Positions 36,569 to 48,689 of a DNA stretch of 64,000 nt are shown in pieces. A program made the position numbers and the translations under genes. How positions within the stretch are numbered: the stretch's first letter is position 1; every line of letters starts with the position of its first letter. Source of the DNA: Wurfbainia villosa (lineage: Eukaryota; Streptophyta; Magnoliopsida; Zingiberales; Zingiberaceae). Location: assembly GCA_025175895.1 (NCBI GenBank), contig CM045996.1:112643179-112707178 (forward strand). Direction: 5' to 3'. The notes beneath the pieces were generated by a model, which saw nothing but the letters and a program-made list of their open reading frames with translations, did no database searches and was not told the DNA's origin.

Positions 36569-37409
36569 GGCTCTTAAGCAGTCGACATCGCCAACCTCAA
36601 AGATGAGGTTTTAACCCAAGTATGGTGCCCCCATACTTGCTAGACCACCCTTAGCCTAGACCTAAGCCTTCTAGCCACCTCCATCAGCCTCACGCCTCTC
36701 GGATCCCTCCAAGTCATCCATGACTTGTTCATCCATCGCGCTAGCCTCCAGGTGCTTCCCTCGGCTATGTCATGCTAACGATGTCTACACCGCCAAGGCA
36801 CATTGGACTTTACGCTGCCAAAATCAATCCCCTTGGACTTCCAAATGCCAAGACTCAAGCTTGGACTTTCCCTTGCCAACCCATGTTGGACTTTCCATGC
36901 CAAGACTCATGCTTGGACTTTCCATTTGCCAAGACCCATGCTTGGACTTCTCATTTGCCAATACCCATGCTTGGACTCTCATGCCAAGTACTCAAGACTT
37001 GGACTTTCCCAAATGCCAAGTACCCATGACTTGGACTTTCCATGCGCCAAGTGTCCCACTTGGACTTTTCATGCCAAGTACTCAAGACTTGGACTTTCCA
37101 AATGCCAAGTGTCCCACTTGGACTTTCCATGCCAAGTACCCATGACTTGGACTTTACCTTGCCAAGACCCATGCTTGGACTTTCCCATAATCACATGGTC
37201 AACCCCAGTCAACCATCAATGTCTTCCTCGAGTCAAACTCGAGTCCGGTCAAACATGACCCGGGTCGATTACTCCAACAATCTCCCCAACATATTAATGT
37301 CAAACCACTTTGTCAAATCCCTTTATCAAATCCCTTTGTCAAACATCAAAACATCACTCGAGTCAAACTCGAGTCTGGTCAATCGTGACTTGGGCCGATT
37401 GCACCAACA
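36569..37409 (-). mobile_element. Right half of the middle S LTR (3' LTR of S4)
   Basis: It resumes at GGCTCTTAAG, a point already present in the left half at about 27284, and ends GCACCAACA before a polypurine tract. Hairpin units fill 36805-37180, with one unit fewer than in S3 and otherwise nearly the same. Since internal DNA follows on the right, it serves as the 3' LTR of S4. Confidence 0.75.
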
Positions 37410-39292
37410 ATCTCCCCCTTTTTGATGTTTGACAAAAACCAAACAAATCATCTGAGTTAGACCACTAACTCAAATCCCTTACCAATTATCCCAAATTGGT
37501 AAACACTCTCCAAATGTTCTCCCCCAAACATTCTCCCCCTTTTTGACTAACATCAAAAAGGTTTTCTCTCCAAGGAGGTCAATGTCTCATATCCCAATGA
37601 GATCTTACAATCTCCCCCTTGATCCAAAAATAAATACCTAGGATGCCTACCATCTTCCTAGTGATAATTCACATATCACTCAAGAGAGACAATCCTATAC
37701 TCTCTCCCAATTTCCAAATTGGGTATCAAAAACCCATCAATTTTCCCAATTGATGATACTCTCCCAATAACTTCTCCCCCTTCAAGAAGAGAAACACATC
37801 CATCATCCCATGATGGATAACTCTCCCTAAAGGCTTGCTCCCCCTTGACCATTGCACTAACAATGTCCTTGGGAAGCCCCTAAGCCAATAGGAACTCTAA
37901 ACCATCAAAATTAAGGTTCTAAGTTCAACATAGGACTTTCACTCACCCTAAATTTGATACTTTGACCTAACACAGCTCCTAATCCATATCCAATAGATTT
38001 TCACCCTTTATAATGCTTCCTAAAGCATATCCTAGGGTTAGGAGTGATTAGGAACCTTTTCCATAGCTGAATACGGGCTAAACAAACCTTGTTAACTCGA
38101 ATCAGACTGCGATCGACTCTGCCGATGTCGGTCATTGCCACTCATCATCATTGGCGATCGATAAAAATCTCGATTTTGGCTATCGAAAATAATTTTGAAA
38201 ATTCATAAATAATTATACGTAATTCCAAAAATTGTGAAAATTCATACGTATAATACTTATGACACACAGAATGGGTGAAAAATATTTGAAAATTATTTTA
38301 CCCATAAAATAGTGAGTTTGATACAAAACTCAAAACCATTGAAATTTTCAATGTTTTGGCCCTATTTTGTATCAACTCTATCAATGGTGATTGCTATCAA
38401 AAGATAGACTTCACCAAGGTTTTTCAAAAAGATTTTAAAATGTTTTCAAAACCTTATTTTGGATCATATTCCTTGGGCTCTATGTACATGACTTGTACAC
38501 ATGCTCTCCCAATGATCCACAAATGAAACAAGATGAGTTTTAGTTCATCTAGATGCAAAAACTATGCACCTTGAACTTAACTCGTATCCTAGCATCTCAC
38601 ATGTATCTAGAGTGTATAAATACACATACATGTCAATTGGATGTGAGATGTGGGTTTTGTTCTCCCTAAACTAGGGTTTCATGCATTTTTCTAAGGCAAC
38701 CCTACTTGATTCCCTTATGAATGAGACTTCAAGTCATGCCATCGTCCTTAATTCAATTTCAACCAAATTGTCTTAAATGCATGAATGATTATGGCATTAG
38801 AAATGTTATAAATAAGCATATGCTCGTAATCATGATGTCATGGTATAAGATGAAATCTAAAAACACATGACATTTGAAACCTTAATCCTAAACATGAACA
38901 TGACATATAAAATCATAGAACTAGGCATGATGTCATGACATGGCATGTGACAATCAAAGCATGGCATATAAAATGTATAGGTATGGTAATACCAAAATTT
39001 TAATATTAATTGCCATTTGATATAGTTAGATATATTTTGTCATATTATCATTAATCTCCCTAGTGTGCCAAAAACCCAAAATGACACACTAACCTCTAAA
39101 CCTAAATTGTGCCAATTTGATCATTTTATCAAACTTCATAACTAATATTGGCACATCCTAAAAATCTTTTAGGATTATAATTCAACCCTATTTCCAAGGT
39201 ATCCATAACCTTGAAAATAACCTAAAATGCCACCTTTATCATGATTGAGTTAACTACCCATCATCCACTCAAGGTTGACATCCTAAACCCAT
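37410..39292 (-). mobile_element. S4 internal 3' non-coding region
   Basis: Nearly identical to S3 22780-24664, beginning with the CTCCCCCTTTTTGATG polypurine-tract complement. No coding frame. The main difference is at about 38100-38190, where the GATCGACT-rich words vary. Confidence 0.75.
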
Positions 39293-40087
39293 CTAGCGTG
39301 AATCAATCACGCTCTTAGGAACCCAAAACCGATTTGAGCACCTAGGGTTAATTAGGTATTCCTTAGGGATAACCTCCCTAGATACCTTCCTAATGACCCT
39401 CCTAGGCTTGTTAGCCTTGGTCATTTGGGTCTTACCTAGGATGACTCTAGGGGTAACTCCCCTTGCAACCTTCTTAGTGGCCACCCTAGGTTTCCTAGAA
39501 ACCCTAGCCACTAGGCACACCCTTTGGTCAACTCTAGGGATAACCTCCCTATTGACCTTGGTCTTCCTAGACCTAGTTTGTGTTCCATAGTCAAATGAAA
39601 CACTATGATAAGCCACTTTAGGCTTAGGTTTGTGACCCAAACCTTGCTTGCCCTTGGTTGACTTTTGACTCTTAGGTCCTTGGTGTTGACTTTGACTTTT
39701 GGACCTTTGACTTTGACCATTAGACCCTTTAAATTGATTTTGTATATTCCTAAGGGTCTTTTCAAGTTTTTCAAGCCTTGACCTCAAGACTTGATTTTCC
39801 TTTTCTAATTGCCCAATTTTAGAATTTTGATTTAAATCTTGGGCATTGGACTTCCTAGGCATATGCCTAGTCCATTTAGGGTTTAGACCTAGGTGCTCTT
39901 GTACCTTTCTAATTGTCTCCCTAGGTAAAAATTTTCTAGAGTTATTTGACCTAGGTTTGTCCTTAGATAAGTTATTTTTAGGGACATTAGTCCCAAATTT
40001 CTCCCTATTATCTAAGTGAATATTTTTAGCTCCTAAACAAAAGTATTTATTTCTATTAGCATGCTTTTCATGGCAAATTGCTAGGGA
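39293..40087 (-). pseudogene. S4 gag C-terminal part
   Basis: The frame 39862-39293 (189 aa) is almost the same as the S3 segment: the coiled coil QLEKENQVLRSRLEKLEK, the basic tail, and the end NRFWVPKSVIDSR. The open frame continues upstream to about 40087, where homology stops at CTAGGGA. The gag domain, zinc knuckles, primer site and 5' LTR are absent, so S4 is truncated at its 5' end. Confidence 0.7.
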
Positions 40088-40289
40088 ATGATCCCTGATT
40101 ATAGTAACGTCAGTCGACTGATCCCTGATTATTTGGTTGGAATTGATTTTTTTTACTTAATTTTGTTTCATTTTAGTGTGTTTATGCATGTGTATCGATT
40201 ATATCAGTATTATTCTTGTATTTGTGCAATTGTTAATGTGTTTTGATATTTTTATTCTATTTTAACAAGTATTAACATCCAAGAATTTT
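40088..40289. other. Junction DNA of unknown origin
   Basis: Between S4 and S5 lies about 200 bp, T-rich, with the word TGATCCCTGATTAT twice (40089 and 40118) around GTCAGTCGACTGA. The AGTCGACTG word suggests S-LTR material at its left edge. Nothing else was recognised. Confidence 0.4.
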
Positions 40290-41303
40290 ATTCCTAGCAT
40301 CTCACCCTTTCTAAATGTTAGAAATACACAATCAAGGTGAACCCTATATTCTTCTGAGATGCAATACATCATAAACACACCTTTCATGCAGACATACGAG
40401 AAGGCATATGAAGCATGACAAGTGTATGACATACAAAGTTATATAATACCTAAGTGTTAGACCCAATTGCCATTTTCTAAGAGTTAAGACAATTTTTCCT
40501 TGATAGATCAATCTCCCAAGTGTGCTAAAAACCCAAAATGACACACCATGACTCTAAAACCTAACTCATGCAAATTTGATCAATTTTTTAAAACTTCTCA
40601 AATTTAATTGGCACATCCTTAAATCTTTTAGGATATAAACCCAAACATATTTCCAAAGTATCCCAATACCTTGGAGATGACTTAAAGTGTCAACTTTGCT
40701 ATGGTTAGGTTAACTACCCATCCATTCAAGGTTGACACAACCTAACCCATTTAGCGTGATGGAATCAAGCTCCTAGGAACCCAATACCTATTGGAGGTCC
40801 TTGGGTTTACTAGGTACTCACTAGGGATATCCTCCCTTAATACATTTCTAATGACCCTCTTAGGCTTAGAAGCCTTAGTCATTTGGGTCTTGTCAAGGTT
40901 AACCTTAGGGGTGACTCCCCTTGTAACATTCTTAGTGACCTTCTTAGATTTCTTTGAAACCTTAGTCACTAGACACACATCGTGGTCAACTCTAGGGATG
41001 ACCTCCCTTGTGACCTTGACTTTCCTTGATCTATGGATGATTCCATATTCAAATGAAACACTATAATAGGTCTCCTTGGGCTTAGATTTGTGACCCAAAC
41101 CTTTCTTGCCCCTATGTGGCTCTTGCCTCCTAGACCCTAGATTTTGTCCATTAGACTCCATAATTGATTTTTCCATCTTTCTTAGGGTCTTTTTTAATTT
41201 TTCAAGTTTTAACCTCAAAACTTGATTTTCTAACTCTAATTCTCCCAATTTTGATTTTTCACTAATCTTTAGGGAATGGTTCTTTCTCTTAGGCATATGT
41301 CTA
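40290..41303 (-). mobile_element. S5 internal region, left part
   Basis: A more diverged S-family copy. It aligns with S3 about 23960-25240, with a shortened non-coding part, and includes the end of gag. It is cut at GTCTA (41299-41303) by element D and resumes at 49431. Confidence 0.65.
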
Positions 41304-41593
41304 TGTCGATACCTATTCTTGAAGAATTTACCCGGTTGGAGTTGAGTCCTGTGCTCGTGTCGAAGGAATGATCACCAAAATGGAAGATTCCTCAAGTTTC
41401 ACAAACCAAATCCAAGGATGCAGCCTATCCCCCTCTCTTTCTGCTCCGCCTCTTCGCTGATCTCTCCTCAGCCCTTGGACGCACCTTCCTTCTAAAGGAA
41501 GGGGATCGTGCATGCACGGCTTACGTCGTGCGTGCGTGATGGCAGTTCCACGAACTGCCATTGCAGTTCGTGGAACTGCTTTCATCACTTACA
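41304..41593 (-). mobile_element. Element D 3' LTR
   Basis: TGTCGATACC...CACTTACA, 290 bp. It carries two hairpins: CCTTCCTT-CTA-AAGGAAGG at 41484-41502, and a perfect 17-bp inverted repeat at 41542-41579. Confidence 0.92.
41542..41579. repeat. Perfect 17-bp inverted repeat with 4-bp spacer
   Basis: GCAGTTCCACGAACTGC (41542-41558), spacer CATT, then its exact complement (41563-41579). Each arm is itself a 7-bp palindrome around CAC. It starts 15 bp inside the U3 end. In the other LTR two arm positions have changed. Confidence 0.95.
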
Positions 41594-41610
41594 TCTCCCA
41601 CTCGTCCAAG
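41594..41610 (-). promoter_or_regulatory. Polypurine tract of element D
   Basis: The minus strand reads GGACGAGTGGGAGA directly before the LTR start TGTAAG. Confidence 0.75.
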
Positions 41611-41874
41611 GTATGTCACATAGACACGATGATCACATAAACCATTTAGAAGAGGTATTTAAGTCACATAGACTAAATAATCATATAGATTTTTTTAGAA
41701 GCAACATTGAGCAATAGTCACATAGACTAATAAAACATCCAATTAGAAAATGGTTCGTGCGACAGCAAGCACATTGAGCGTTCAAATGCTAAAAAAGTTG
41801 TTACACCTTACATAGCTGCTCATAGAGTGATGTATGCTAAGAGAAGTTGTTACGCTTAACTTAGTCACTCTCCG

Positions 41875-42022
41875 AATGATACATAATCATTCTCCCGATG
41901 ACACAGAGTCATCTCCAGGTGGTACAAAACTATTTATTTTATGGCACACCGCCATTCTCCAGGTGACACACAGTCGTTTTCCAGATGATACAAAATTATA
42001 TATCTGGTGGTACATAACCATT
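41875..42022. repeat. Hairpin array in the 3' untranslated region of D
   Basis: About six units of 20-25 bp share a loop close to ACAnA and stems that change together: AATGAT-ACATA-ATCATT (41875-41891), GATGAC-ACAGA-GTCATC (41897-41913), ATGGC-ACACC-GCCAT (41941-41955) and GTGGT-ACATA-ACCAT (about 42007-42021). Confidence 0.8.
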
Positions 42023-42974
42023 TACCTAGAAACATCCATATCTTGCTATTTACCCAGATTAAATAATCTTATTTACATCAATATGAACATCTCTAATCCC
42101 TCTTAATGATCATCATGTCAAGAGCATGTCTCATATTCCAAATATTCACAAATATTTCAGACACAAATGTAAAAAGAGTCGACTAGTGAATAATACTCAT
42201 TAGATGTAAACCTATTTAATCTTCCTTTTTAGTGTGAATCTATTCATTTTAATCAATCACTTTCCTAGTCATGTTCCATAGACCGAATCATACATAGTCA
42301 TAGGTAGACATGCTAAAGTAGCAAACCTTGATTAAAACTTCAAGTAGACACCTAAATAGTCACAAAAGTTAAATATTGAGATCAACATATAATCTCAAAG
42401 GGCTCACATAGTAGAGAAGCAGGGATCCATTCTCCTACTACCCTTAGTGTTGTCTTAGCACATGTGGTATGAATCACATGCTACGATGTCTTTCCTCTTT
42501 ACCAATAAAGAGTACATGTTATTATCAAAGTAACATCGTACAGATTTTGATCTAGACATTCCCAATGCCTAATCGAGAATTCAACATATGAATCCAGAAT
42601 TCAACATATGAACTCTAATCTGGCTCAAAACAGGTATAGTAAATGATGGGTTCATTTACTTCGATCGTTTACCACAAAATGATCTTATCTTGATACAAAT
42701 ATCAAGACGACCCTAACTTATAGGAATGTAACAAATTTTTACAGCTTCCAAAGCCAACATCCGCATAAGCTGACCTACAAGCATCGGTCTTACCTCTATT
42801 CATACATAATAAATAGAGATGATTGTCCATGCGAGAGGATCAATCGTTAGCTGTCAACATGCTTATCGAGATCTTATCACTAGAATATAACATAACATAC
42901 ACATACACTGAATAAATTATGGCTTTCATAAAAAAAAATTCAATCAAAACATATCTGATTGTCAATTACAATGT

Positions 42975-45900
42975 TGTTACATTCTACGAAGTCCCAAGGA
43001 CTTTACATGCACATTTAATGACTCTCTAGTCATCGGCTTAGTAAAAGGATCTGCAAGCATAGCTCGTGTAGGGATATACTCAAGAATCACTTTCTTCTTA
43101 GCAACAATATCCCTCATAAAGTTGTACTTTATAGCTATATGCTTGCCCTTGCTGTGATATTTGGGATCCTTGGAAAAAGCTATACTTGATCACAATAGAC
43201 AATACTTGACTCCACCGTCTCAAGAATCTTCAAATGCTTCAGAAACCTCCTCAACCAGACTGCTTCTTGTATAGCTGCTGAACATGTCACATATTCAGCT
43301 TCCATTGTAGATAAGGTCACACAGGCCTGTTTCTTGCTGTTCCATGAGATAGCGCCACCATTCAATAAGAATGCATAGCCTGATGTTGATTTTCTATCAT
43401 CCATGTCCCCAGCCCAATCTGCATCCGAATAGCCTTTTAGGCTCATATTTGATCCTTGATAACAAAGACAATAATCTGTCGTCGCCTTCAGATATTTGAA
43501 TATCCTTTTTACTGTTTTTCAGTGTCTCGATCCTGGGTTTGACTGGAATCGGCTGACTAAGCCCATTGCATAGCTGATATCGGGACGAGTACACAACATA
43601 GTATACATTAAACTACCTATGACACTTGCATATGGTTTTTTATTCATCTCGGCTATTTTAGTTGGAGTCTTGGGATTCATACTTTTGCTCAAAATAGTAC
43701 CTTTCGTAATAGGTGTCTGTTCACCGTTGTAGTCAGACATGCTAAAATGTTGTAACATCTTAGTTATATAAGACTCTTGTGACAAACCCAAAAGTCTCTT
43801 TGATCGATCTCTGATGATCTTTACTCCTAAGATGTATTCAGCTTCTCCCATATCTATTGTGTCAAATTGTGAAGACAATCACTTTTTGACTTCTACCACA
43901 AAACTTATGTCATTTCCTGCTATCAGCATATCATCAACATATAATGATAAAATGACATATTTTCCTTTTTCCTTCTTAAGGAAAGCGCAATGATCCTCAT
44001 TGATCATTTCGAAACCATAAGATAAAACTACTTTGTTAAATCTTATGTTCCATTGTCTTGACACTTGTTTCAGCCCATATATAGATTCCTTTAATCTACA
44101 TACTTTGTTCTCTTGGCCTAAAGTAACGAAACCTTCTGGTTGAACCATATAGATTTCCTCGTCAAGTTCGCCGTTAAGGAAAGCGGTTTTGACATCCATC
44201 TGATGTAATTCCAAGTCATAATGCGCCACAAAAGCCAAAATAACTCGGATGGACACAAACTTCACTACGGGAGAAAATGTCTCTTCAAAGTCTATACCCT
44301 CTCTTTGGGTAAACCCTTTTGCAACCAGGCGAGCCTTGTATCGGTTAATCGATCCATCAGATTTCCTCTTTATTTTGAGAATTCATTTATTCCCAATGGT
44401 CCTTCGACCAGGAGGAAGATCGACTAACTCCCAAACTTGATTCCCAATCATTGACTCCATCTCTTCTTCCATTGCACTTTTCCACTTATCTCCAACTCTA
44501 CATCCCAACGCTTCCTCAACTGATTGAGGTTCATCTTCGTCAACTGGGAGTGTCATCATTGCCTCATTCTCAATATCAAACCTCCTTTTAGGTATGATCT
44601 TACGAACACTTTTTCGTAAGGTGGGTTGTTGAGAAGTCACCCCGTGATCAGGCACGTCACTGCCACTTAGTTGACTAGGTCCAGGTATCCCACTAGACGC
44701 CTATTTTGTTGATAACGACTCATTCTCCTCAAAAAAAGGAACTATCTTATCAACTTCTCCCCTCGTTGGGAACTCAGTTTCTAGAAAAATGGCATCTCTA
44801 GATTCAATCTCAGAGATCGTTCCATCGTGTTGCTCACCTATGAAAACATAACCTTTTGAGGTCTCAGAATATCTAATAAAGATGCATTTCTTACCTCTAG
44901 GTCCGAGTTTTCCATACTTGTGAGAACAATGATGAACATAGGCAGCTGACCCCCAGGGTCTCAGATTACTCAAATCTGGTTTTCTGCCTGTCCAACGTTC
45001 ATATGGGGTAGATGGAACTGACTTTGAAGGCACTTTGTTAAGAACATAGGCCGCAGCTAGTAAGACATCTCCCCAATAGGAGACCGGCAAATTAGCCTGC
45101 ACTATCATAGATCTAACCATTTCAAGAAGAGTCCTATTTCTTCTTTCAGCAACCCCATTTTGCTGTGGAGTTCCTGGGATCATTAGCTGTCTAATAATCC
45201 CTTTTTCATTACATATTATCTTGAACATATCAGACAAATATTCTCTCCCACGGTCAGTGCGTAAAGTCTTAACCTTACGTTCCGTTTGATTCTCAACCTC
45301 GTTCATATAATGAATAAAGCAATCTAATGCTTCAGATTTATGAGAAATCAAATACACATAACCGAAACGAGAGAAATCATCAATAAATGTAATGAAATAG
45401 GAATCTCCATGTCTAGCCTTCACACTCATCGGACCATAAATATCCGAATGAATTAATTGCAATGGTGACTCTGCTCTAATAGCCTTTCCAAATGGTTTCC
45501 TTGTTGCTTTTCCAGCAAGACAATGCTCACATATAGAAAAGCTGATCTTAGCACGAGAGCCCAATAAACCCTCTTTAGCTAACCTATTCATGCGATCTTG
45601 TCCTATATGTCCCAATCTAGCATGCCAAACCTCATCAGTTATATCTGCATCGCTAGTAAGAGCAATATTCGAAAAACAACTATCAACTGCACAATTCACA
45701 TCAGACACCACATCTAGTACCATAAAACCATTTGTTAAATAACCATATTCGATTAACACTGAGTCAATCTTAAGTTCAACACACCGCATATAAAAATTTA
45801 CACAGTACCCTAACTCAAGAAGAGAAGTTACAGAAACAAGATTCCATCGAATCTCAGGAGCATACAAGACATCGTGCAGAAACAAAACACTACCACCACG

Positions 45901-46969
45901 GAGGTTAAGTTTGCAAGTGTCGATTCCTTTGACCTCAAATCTTGCATTGTTTCCAACATAGATCCATTTGTTGCCTGCTGATATGCGACGGTACTTCACA
46001 AATGTAACCCACTCCCGAGCTACATGGTTGGTTGCTCCCGAATCTATAATCCACAAAGGATAAGAATCAGCTAACAACACAGAGCTAGCAACAAAATGCT
46101 CAGAAGATAGATTCAAAAATACCTTTTTCGGCTCAGTGCATTCTCGAGCGAAGTGGCCTTTCTTGCCACAATTAAAACAAGACAACTTGTTTTTAGGTTT
46201 CTTTCCTGTCTTCTTCTTCTTTTTCTCAGTAGGGCCTTGTCCTCCAGCTACAGCCTCTGTCTTCTTTCCTTTCCCTTTCTTTTTCCCAAACCATTTCTTC
46301 TTTTTGGATCCAGATGATCCAGCAGCACCTACAACCACATAGGCTTGACCAGAAATCCTTGCGGATTCCACTCTCTCCGCCTCTAGTTCAACATGGCGCG
46401 AGACATCTGTAAAAGTCTTAATACTTCCACTGTGCGTCAAGGTCTGCTTCATAGTTTCCTAGGAATCTGGAAGGGAACGGATTACTGCTTGAACCTGTTG
46501 TTCATCGGTCAACTCATGACCTGCAGTTTTAAGATCCCGAATCATGTTTGACATCTCCCTGAGATGCTGAACCATAGTGATATTCGGGCATTTTTTATAG
46601 CTATCGAACTTAATCATTAGCTGACGAAGCTTGCACAAACTGACCCCACTGTATTTCTCCTTAAGGGCCATCCAGACCGCATTAGCTGATGCAAAAGTTG
46701 CATACTCAAATGTCAGGTCGTCCACCATTGAACTTATCAATATGCCCTTAGCAGTGGAGTCTTTCTTCTTCCATGCCTTGTAGGCATCAAGATCTCGTCT
46801 GTTCTGAGCTGAAGGACCATCTACAGGTTCATCCATAACCTGATTTACGACTTCTAGAACTTCCTATTCCTCTAGGACATACTGTATCCTGAGTTGACAT
46901 ATTTTGTAGTTATCTCCATTGAGTTTTTCTCCCTTATTCAGTTCAACTATTATGTTCTTCGTAGCCATA
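42975..46969 (-). pseudogene. Element D gag-pol polyprotein, broken
   Basis: Translation would start at 46969 (MATKNIIVELNKGEKLNGDN). In order: copia gag domain, CCHC knuckle CFNCGKKGHFAREC, protease with LWIIDSGATNH, GAG-pre-integrase VWHARLGHIGQDRM, integrase (IHSDIYGP, RTDRGREYL, NGVAERRNRT), reverse transcriptase with YVDDMLIAGND, and RNase H with YSDADWAGD. Damage: TAG near 46868 in gag, TAG at about 46453 where a Trp codon is expected between gag and the knuckle part, a stop after integrase at 44701, a stop near 44383, a stop before 43879, and frameshifts near 43519 and 43180. The last domain remains recognisable to about 42975. All catalytic motifs are visible, so the element decayed after inserting. 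The lineage within copia was not settled. Confidence 0.88.
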
Positions 46970-47356
46970 ATCTATCACAAATAAACACATCATTTATATA
47001 CTCAATGTATGTTTTCTATGTATGTAATCTTAAATTAAACTCAAAATAAATCTGATATGGTTTACAAAATCAAGTGATAACTACGTTATCACTCATCATT
47101 TGTATGTGCCAATCTGACTTATATTGATCTATTTTATTACATACATCTCACTTAATGAAATTAATCATCATAATTTTTTAACAATAAATGAATACATCAT
47201 TTAACCATATACTCATAATGAACTAATCAAAGAGTAAAAAAAATATGCATCATGTAGAGTTAACAACATAAAATGAACATATCATTAACTTAAACAAGTT
47301 GTACAATGTTAACAAATAACTAACTCTACTAAGAATGTAACAGATTACATTCTTAC

Positions 47357-47424
47357 AACTCATGACACAAATAACTCTAATAGGCTAGATAACTCATAAC
47401 ACAAATAACTCTAATAGGCTAGAT
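47357..47424. repeat. 34-bp tandem duplication
   Basis: Units 47357-47390 and 47391-47424 differ by one base. The second unit covers the end of the ORF described next. Confidence 0.9.
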
Positions 47425-47923
47425 AAATGATTACCATTACAACTAGGACATACACTAGTGCAATAGTAATCATGATATGTCCCTTCCGTCTGGACTCAAC
47501 TACAGTACTCTCAGTTGGCACACTCACAGGCAACCAATGCTACCCTGACACAGAGTCCTTAGAAGACCTCACATGTGATGGATCACATCCCTTTACAGGG
47601 TCTTCCTCAGGATCCTCTTCACAGTCAGCATAGTTAATCAGCTCTGTGCACAACTAGACATATGAGATGCGTCCTTCATGTAACCCCCAACATTGTCGTG
47701 CCACGTCAGCAAGATTATCGGGCAATGAAAGAATCAACGCCCAAATCCTGTAGTTATCTAATACTGAAAACTCCTGCATCTCGAGCTTCCAGAATAGTCT
47801 GTCCAGCTTCCCTATGTGTCCAATGACTCCATGGTAAGGGTCATAGTCTAATTCTTCAATAGCCTCTCTATACCGATTGCGCATCACATCGCGCCGTGTC
47901 ATAGTAGTATACGTCCGCGCCAT
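47411..47923 (-). pseudogene. Extra ORF in the leader of element D, with hydrophobic C-terminus
   Basis: A frame of 171 codons (ATG at 47923) ends with TAG at 47411-47413 and contains two internal TAG stops (near 47651 and 47545). The first 89 residues are open and end with WGLHEGRISYV. They include a helical segment (IGKLDRLFWKLEMQ). The middle is acidic (CEEDPEEDP), and the C-terminus is a run of about 20 hydrophobic residues (MITIALVYVLVVMVIIYL) after the basic ESRRKG. This suggests a tail-anchored membrane protein. I do not recognise a family. It precedes gag by about 440 bp and is coded on the same strand. Its upstream position is unusual for copia elements. Confidence 0.45.
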
Positions 47924-48689
47924 CTGTAAAATTGAAATGCATTATGTCAGTACATAATCGACAAAGCCAGTACAAATACCGGTTTATTTCAATTTATCAA
48001 GGCACAGAACAAATATACAATAATCAAGAAAAAACTAAAATTTCTTGATTTTTAGGAGCTACTTACAATTGACCCATAGATATTTATTATTAGTCCTACC
48101 TTTAAGTTATCCATGTCAGATTTCAATTGTTCCAAAACAACCAATCTGACCATTGTTATGAGTTTAGTTGACCAAAGTCAACTTTACACAACACTTGTGT
48201 GAGCTAATTGGACACTTAGCCTTTGTTGGAATCAAATTAAGTGAACCTATGCCCAATTAGACGGCCCAATTAAATTAAGCCATATTAGACTTTCCGAACA
48301 GATTTAAAAAATCTGATCAAAAGAGATGGCGCCCTGGTCGACGGGTCGAATCTCTCCGATTGAGCGATGAAGTGATTATTTGTGAAAGGGGGTCTTTCAC
48401 AACAATCTGTTCTTTACAGATTATTCACAACGACCTTACTTGAACAGGATCTGTTCTATAGGATCGTACAACTGTATCCTTGAGTGTTAAAGAGACAGGC
48501 AACACAATCTGGATGATAATGCGTGGACTTTAGATCAGAGCATGATTAACGGCTCAGATTCTCTGGGATCAGTGGCTGTAGAGGATCGTTCTAAGTAGAT
48601 CTTTACACCTGCTGAGATGATCTCGAGTCTGTCTGACAGACCCCATAATTGTTTTCTTTAATAATAAAACCCCTCGTGTGTGCCCTAAT

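Noticed and set aside
46136..46342. A Phe/Pro-rich + strand frame
   Set aside because: It is the antisense of the Lys-rich linker beside the zinc knuckle of element D.
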